A stretch of 9,768 nucleotides of DNA from positions 1 through 9,768 of the forward strand of contig SIBB01000097.1 in the NCBI GenBank assembly GCA_009695395.1, written 5' to 3'. This document shows, piece by piece, positions 5,870 through 9,768 of this stretch. This DNA is from Pedosphaera sp. (GTDB taxonomy: Bacteria; Verrucomicrobiota; Verrucomicrobiia; Limisphaerales; SXTU01). The first letter of the stretch is position 1. Each line of letters opens with the position of its first letter. Position numbers and translations under genes: made by a program. The notes beneath the pieces are model-generated. The model had not been told where the DNA came from and did no database searches. It worked only from the letters and a program-made list of their open reading frames with translations.

Positions 5870-7906
5870 ATGCTGAACTTGGACACACTCAACCCCGAGC
5901 AACGCGACGCCGTCGAGACGGTGCGCGGGCCAGTGCTCATCCTCGCGGGCGCGGGCACGGGCAAGACGCGGGTCATCACCTTCCGCATCGCGCACATGGT
6001 CCAGCGCGGCATCGCGCCGGAGAACATCCTCGCCGTCACCTTCACGAACAAGGCTGCGCGCGAGATGCTCGAACGCGTAAACCAACTCCTTCCCAAGCGT
6101 CGCAGCGCAGATGGGGAGAAGCCTTCGCGTCCCACGGTCTCCACCTTCCACTCACTCTGCGTCCGCATCCTGCGGCAACACATCGAACTGCTCGGCTACA
6201 AAAAGAACTTCGTCATCTACGACGAGGCGGAACAGCTCGGCGCGATCAAGAAGATCCTCGCCAATGTGTCCGCGAAGGGCGAGCAGACCGACCCGCGCGC
6301 GGTGCTCACGCTCTTGAGCAAGTTCAAGAACGGCGGCGCGGCGGCCGAGGCCGCGTTCAAGGACCCGAACGTCTCCGCCCTCGCCGAACACGTCCGCAAG
6401 AAATACGAGTCCGCGCTCAAGGCCTGCAACGCGGTGGATTTCGACGACCTCATCCTGCTCACGCTGCGGCTCTTCACCGAGCATCCCGAGGCGCTCGACG
6501 CCTGCCGCGCCCGCTTCCGCTACGTGATGGTGGACGAGTATCAAGACACCAACGCCGCGCAGTTCCAGTTGGTCCACGCACTCACGCTCAAGCACCGCAA
6601 CCTCTGCGTCGTGGGCGACGACGACCAATCCATCTACGGCTGGCGTGGCGCGGAGGTCGCGAACTTGCTCGATCTCGAAAAGCATTACCCCGAGGTGAAG
6701 GTCGTGAAGCTGGAGCAGAACTACCGCTCGACGAACACGATTCTCCAAGCCGCCAACGCGGTCATCAAGAACAACGCCCGCCGACGCGGGAAGAACCTCT
6801 GGTCGCAGAACGGCCAGGGCACGAAGATTCAACTCCACGCCTTCGACACCGATGACACCGAGGCGCGCACGATCGCTGAGACCATCGAGTTCAAGCGCAT
6901 GACTCAGCGTGTGCCGTGGGGCGACCAGGCGATTCTCTTCCGCACGAACCTCCAGTCGCGGCCCATCGAGATGGAGCTGCGCAAGGCGGGCATCCGCTAC
7001 CATCTCATCGGCGGGCAGAGCTTCTTCGACCGGCGCGAAGTGCGCGACTTCCTCGCCTACGTGAAGACGTTCCTAAACCCGCACGACGACATCAGCCTGC
7101 TGCGCATCGCCAACGTCCCGGCGCGCGGCCTGAGCGACGTGACGATGGAGCGGTTGCTCGGCGCGAGCCAGGAGCGGAATTGCTCGGTCTTCAGCGCGAT
7201 GCGCCACACTGACGTGCAAGCAAGCTTTCAAGGCCGTGCCCGCGAGGCGATTCAGGAGTTCCTCGGATTCGTGGAGGAAACCCGCGCGAAGCTCGCCGAC
7301 GAAGCGTTCGCGGCGAAGTCCGACGCGCTTCAGCAATGGTCCGAGAAGTTTCTCAACGAGACCGGCTACTACAACGAACTCCGCCGCAGCGAGAAGAACC
7401 AGGAGAACGCCGAGAACCGCATCCGCAGCCTGCGCGACCTGATTGCCACGATGGACCGCGACGGCGTGGGCAAGCCGATGTCCGACCGGCTCGACGCGTT
7501 TCTGGAGAACATCACCCTCGACGCCGACCGCGCCGAGGAGAAGGAAGCCGGCGACGCTGTGACGCTCATCACGATGCACTCGTGCAAGGGCCTGGAGTAT
7601 CCGCACGTGTATGTCGTGGGTCTGGAGGACGGCCTGCTGCCGCACTCGCGCTCGAAGGTGGAGGGCACGATGGACGAGGAGCGGCGACTCTTCTACGTCG
7701 CCATCACGCGCGCGAAGCGGGAGCTGATGATTTCACACTGCGGCGGACGCAAAAAGTATGGTCAGGTGATGCCCTGCCATCCGTCACCCTTCCTCAAGGA
7801 GCTTCCCGCGAACCTCATCGAGGACGCGGAGGAGAAGGGCAAGAAACCTGTCACGCAGGCCAGCGCGAAGGACATGTTCGCGGCGATGCGCGCTGCGCTG
7901 CAGTAG
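5870..7906 (+). CDS. rep: Superfamily 1 DNA helicase, Rep/UvrD type
   Basis: This is an ATP-dependent 3'-5' DNA helicase (SF1A) of the type that clears protein blocks and helps fork restart or repair. From ATG 5870 it is 678 aa, close to Rep of E. coli (about 673). Motifs occur in order: Q motif LNPEQRDAV (7-15), Walker A AGAGTGKT (26-33), Ia VTFTNKAA (56-63), II VDEYQDT (221-227), III GDDDQSIYGWRGA (249-261), IV EQNYRS (282-287), V TMHSCKGLE (568-576) and VI VAITRAKREL (610-619). The SFFDRREVRDFLAYVKTFLNP stretch (384-404) and the GLEYPHVYVVGLEDGLLPH stretch resemble Rep more than UvrD. The open frame continues upstream to 5687, but homology begins at this ATG and the upstream part overlaps the divergent gene. 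No Shine-Dalgarno sequence is seen. Rep versus PcrA/UvrD orthology is not settled. Confidence 0.9.
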   Translation: MLNLDTLNPEQRDAVETVRGPVLILAGAGTGKTRVITFRIAHMVQRGIAPENILAVTFTNKAAREMLERVNQLLPKRRSADGEKPSRPTVSTFHSLCVRILRQHIELLGYKKNFVIYDEAEQLGAIKKILANVSAKGEQTDPRAVLTLLSKFKNGGAAAEAAFKDPNVSALAEHVRKKYESALKACNAVDFDDLILLTLRLFTEHPEALDACRARFRYVMVDEYQDTNAAQFQLVHALTLKHRNLCVVGDDDQSIYGWRGAEVANLLDLEKHYPEVKVVKLEQNYRSTNTILQAANAVIKNNARRRGKNLWSQNGQGTKIQLHAFDTDDTEARTIAETIEFKRMTQRVPWGDQAILFRTNLQSRPIEMELRKAGIRYHLIGGQSFFDRREVRDFLAYVKTFLNPHDDISLLRIANVPARGLSDVTMERLLGASQERNCSVFSAMRHTDVQASFQGRAREAIQEFLGFVEETRAKLADEAFAAKSDALQQWSEKFLNETGYYNELRRSEKNQENAENRIRSLRDLIATMDRDGVGKPMSDRLDAFLENITLDADRAEEKEAGDAVTLITMHSCKGLEYPHVYVVGLEDGLLPHSRSKVEGTMDEERRLFYVAITRAKRELMISHCGGRKKYGQVMPCHPSPFLKELPANLIEDAEEKGKKPVTQASAKDMFAAMRAALQ

Positions 7907-7982
7907 CCCGTGCCCTGCATCTCCACCGAGAGGCGCCGACTTTCTACTGGCGTGGTGTTGAGCGTCGGTTCATTCCTTCTTC

Positions 7983-9557
7983 ATGCACGCCTTCCTTCAC
8001 TGCCTGCGACGCGCCTTGCTGCCCGCGTTGTTCGGAGTGCTTTTTAACGCCGCCGCCGCCCCGCGCAACATCCTCTTCATCCTCGCGGACGACCACCGGC
8101 ACAACGCGTTGTCCTTCATGGGCCATCCGTATCTGGAGACGCCGCATCTGGACCGACTCGCGCGCGGCGGGGTGCATTGCAAGAATGCCTTCGTCACCAC
8201 GTCGCTGTGCTCGCCGAGCCGGGCGAGCATCCTCACCGGGCTTTACGCGCACGCGCATGGCGTGGTGGACAACTACAACTCCGTCCGCCCTGACCTCGTG
8301 TTCTTCCCGCAGCTCCTTCAGCGCGCGGGCTACGAGACGGCGTTCTTCGGCAAGTGGCACATGGGCGAGACGGACGCGCCGCAGCGCGGGTTCGACCACT
8401 GGGTCGCGTTCAAGGGCCAGGGCAACTACTGGGCCGACGGCCACGGCACGACGCGCGTGGTGCCGCAGTCCAGTAGCGAGGGCTACAACGTGAATGGCCA
8501 CCGTGTCCCGCAACGCGGCTACATCACAGACGAGCTGACGGACTTCACGCTGGACTGGCTCAAGGCGCGGAAGTCCGAGAAGCCGTTCTTCGCCTACCTC
8601 TCGCACAAGGCGGTGCACTCGGACTTTGTCGCGGCGGACCGGCATCAGGGGCGTTACGCCGGGAAGACCTTCGCGCCGCCGAAGACCTTCGCCGACACGC
8701 CGGAGAATTACTTCAACAAGCCCATGTGGGTCCGCAACCAGCGCAACAGCCGGCACGGCGTGGACTTCGGCTACAACCTGCCGAACTTCGAGCTCCAATC
8801 GCACCATCGCCGCTACTGCGAGACGCTGCTGGCGGTGGACGACAGCGTGGGCCAGCTCACGCAATGGCTCGCGGAGCGCAAGCTGCTCGACTCGACGCTG
8901 GTGGTTTACATGGGCGACAACGGCTTCCACTTCGGCGAGCACGGGCTGATTGACAAGCGCACCGCTTACGAGGCGTCCATGCGCGTGCCGCTGCTGCTCC
9001 ACTGCCCCGAGCTGTTCAAGGCCGGCACCGTCGTCACGCAGATGGTGGCGAACATAGACATCGCGCCGACACTGCTGGACGTAGCCGCCGATGTCCGGAG
9101 GCGGACCTCTGCGAGCAAGGACGTTTCAGAAATCCGCCTCCTCACCTCGGCGGCTACGAAGATGCACGGGCGCAGCTTCCTCCCGCTCGCGCGCGGCGAG
9201 GGTGTCCCGGGGCGCGATGCCTTGCTCTACGAATACTACTGGGAGCGCAATTACCCCTACACGCCCACGATGCACGCCGTCCGCACCGACCGCTGGAAAT
9301 ACATTCGCTACCACGGCGTCTGGGACAGGGACGAACTCTACGACCTCGCCGCCGACCCGGACGAAGCGCTCAACCTCATCCACGACCCCGCACACGCCGC
9401 GACGGTGAAGCAACTTAACGCCCGCCTCTTCGAGTTGCTCGCCGAGACACAAGGCCAGTCCATGCCGTTGCTGCGGGACTTGGGAGAGACCTACCCGACG
9501 CGCAAGCAAGGCGGGGCGAAGGCGGCGGAGTTCCCTGCGCCATTCCTCAAGCCGTGA
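7983..9557 (+). CDS. Secreted type I (formylglycine-dependent) sulfatase
   Basis: This 524-aa hydrolase should cleave sulfate esters outside the cytoplasm. The signal peptide (1-26, MHAFLHCLRRALLPALFGVL then FNAAAA) is followed at once by the core RNILFILADDHRHN. Active-site features are D36/D37 (metal), the formylglycine motif CSPSR with C76 and R80, K124 and H126 (GKWH), K209/H212, D312/N313 (GDNG, metal) and K325. C76 must be converted to formylglycine by a maturase not encoded here. The substrate is not evident; sulfated polysaccharide is plausible. Between TLLD and MHGRSFLPL, residues 367-392 are encoded by an inverted-repeat element and make this linker about 18-20 residues longer than usual, with the frame kept. 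The gap after rep is 76 nt with no terminator seen. No Shine-Dalgarno sequence precedes the ATG. Confidence 0.92.
   Translation: MHAFLHCLRRALLPALFGVLFNAAAAPRNILFILADDHRHNALSFMGHPYLETPHLDRLARGGVHCKNAFVTTSLCSPSRASILTGLYAHAHGVVDNYNSVRPDLVFFPQLLQRAGYETAFFGKWHMGETDAPQRGFDHWVAFKGQGNYWADGHGTTRVVPQSSSEGYNVNGHRVPQRGYITDELTDFTLDWLKARKSEKPFFAYLSHKAVHSDFVAADRHQGRYAGKTFAPPKTFADTPENYFNKPMWVRNQRNSRHGVDFGYNLPNFELQSHHRRYCETLLAVDDSVGQLTQWLAERKLLDSTLVVYMGDNGFHFGEHGLIDKRTAYEASMRVPLLLHCPELFKAGTVVTQMVANIDIAPTLLDVAADVRRRTSASKDVSEIRLLTSAATKMHGRSFLPLARGEGVPGRDALLYEYYWERNYPYTPTMHAVRTDRWKYIRYHGVWDRDELYDLAADPDEALNLIHDPAHAATVKQLNARLFELLAETQGQSMPLLRDLGETYPTRKQGGAKAAEFPAPFLKP
9081..9157. repeat. 77-nt inverted-repeat (BIME/MITE-like) element inside the sulfatase gene
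   Basis: Arm 1 (9081-9105, GTAGCCGCCGATG...GGAGGCGGA) and arm 2 (9133-9157, TCCGCCTCCTCACC...CGGCGGCTAC) are reverse complements at 22 of 25 positions, with a 27-nt spacer (9106-9132). Arm 2 is identical to the single unit at 4338-4362. The element is read in frame as VAADVRRR, a spacer peptide TSASKDVSE, and IRLLTSAAT. It looks like two REP-type units facing each other. No target-site duplication is obvious. Confidence 0.75.
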
Positions 9558-9592
9558 GATGCTTTGGTGCGGGCGACGAGCCGCCGGACTCC

Positions 9593-9622
9593 AAAGAAAA
9601 GGCCCGGCATCGCTGCCGGGCC
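9593..9622 (-). terminator. Rho-independent terminator of the minus-strand kinase gene
   Basis: GGCCCGGCA (9601-9609) and TGCCGGGCC (9614-9622) form a perfect 9-bp stem with a 4-nt loop. Read on the minus strand, the stem is followed by TTTTCTTT (9600-9593), which makes it a strong terminator for the gene whose stop is at 9647-9645. On the plus strand only TTCGG follows, so it would end sulfatase transcription weakly at best. A further CTTTGG/CCAAAG pair (9562-9567 with 9591-9596) lies just outside it. Confidence 0.82.
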
Positions 9623-9644
9623 TTCGGAAGGTTGAGTGTGTAGC

Positions 9645-9768
9645 TCAGCGCTGGATACGCGCGGAGCCGCCCTTCGACAGCGACTTCACTTGTTCCACCG
9701 TCGCCATCGTCGTGTCGCCGGGGAAGGTGGTGATGAGCGCGCCGTGCGCCCAGCCGAGGTTCACGGCT
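9645..9768 (-). CDS. C-terminal end of a PfkB-family sugar kinase (KDG-kinase-like), partial
   Basis: Only the last 40 codons are in the window; the 5' part runs off the right edge. The visible protein begins AVNLGWAHGALITTFPGD, continues TTMATVEQVKSL and ends SKGGSARIQR before TGA. The pattern (an Ala-rich helix with GAL.TT.PGD, then a T.EEV..L segment, then GG.ARIQR) matches my memory of the C-termini of 2-keto-3-deoxygluconate kinase-like members of the PfkB/ribokinase family. The catalytic GAGD motif would lie upstream, outside the window, so the assignment rests on the tail alone. The gene converges with the sulfatase and is followed by a strong terminator. A role in uronate or sugar-acid use is possible but not shown. 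Confidence 0.6.
   Translation of the reverse strand, partial: AVNLGWAHGALITTFPGDTTMATVEQVKSLSKGGSARIQR

Noticed and set aside
4491..5876. Long plus-strand open frame antisense to the propeller gene
   Set aside because: The minus strand encodes a signal peptide and five regular propeller blades; the plus frame has no recognisable domain and follows from GC-rich codon bias.
7944..9002. Minus-strand open frame opposite the sulfatase
   Set aside because: The plus strand carries an intact sulfatase active site; the antisense frame has no family resemblance.
9601..9624. Hairpin as the sulfatase terminator on the plus strand
   Set aside because: On the plus strand only TT follows the stem before CGG; the T-rich run is on the minus strand, so it is assigned to the minus-strand gene.
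1..9768. CRISPR array, tRNA, rRNA or transposase gene
   Set aside because: No regularly spaced repeats, cloverleaf pattern, rRNA-like sequence or transposase motif was seen on either strand.

Overview
The window is a GC-rich bacterial chromosome segment with dense, mostly collinear genes. The most likely source is a Verrucomicrobiota-type bacterium, perhaps the Limisphaerales/Pedosphaera side. This is inferred from a DksA/TraR-like gene next to L33 and S18, a secreted PQQ-like beta-propeller beginning with a WPQW-type motif, a secreted FGly sulfatase, rare Shine-Dalgarno sequences and dispersed palindromic repeats. No marker gene here proves the phylum.

Layout. (1) 39-1069, + strand: a DksA/TraR-like RNA-polymerase regulator with a degenerate zinc finger, ribosomal protein L33 (rpmG) and ribosomal protein S18 (rpsR), closed by a strong intrinsic terminator at 1079-1113. 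(2) 1172-4321, + strand: a four-gene zinc operon, znuA-znuC-znuB-zur, in which every junction is a 4-bp start/stop overlap. A perfect 6-3-6 palindrome at 1126-1140 lies between the terminator and znuA and is a good candidate Zur operator. (3) 4359-5711, - strand: a secreted PQQ-like beta-propeller protein, convergent with zur. (4) 5870-7906, + strand: a Rep/UvrD-type helicase, divergent from the propeller gene. (5) 7983-9557, + strand: a secreted type I sulfatase. (6) 9645-9768, - strand: the C-terminus of a PfkB-family sugar kinase (KDG-kinase-like), with its own terminator.

How the genes fit together. Regions 1 and 2 may form one zinc-economy locus. The DksA-like protein keeps one of four zinc-finger cysteines, L33 keeps one of four, and S18 has none. 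They sit directly upstream of a high-affinity zinc importer (periplasmic binding protein, ATPase, permease) and its Fur-family repressor. In other bacteria, cysteine-free paralogues of L33, S18 and DksA are induced by zinc starvation. Whether these are such paralogues or the only copies in the genome cannot be seen here.

A second theme is small palindromic repeats intruding on genes. A 9-bp-stem palindrome is read in frame in the N-terminal region of ZnuA. A 25-nt unit occurs as an inverted pair inside the sulfatase coding sequence, in frame. An exact single copy lies at the zur/propeller junction, where it supplies the propeller gene's stop codon.
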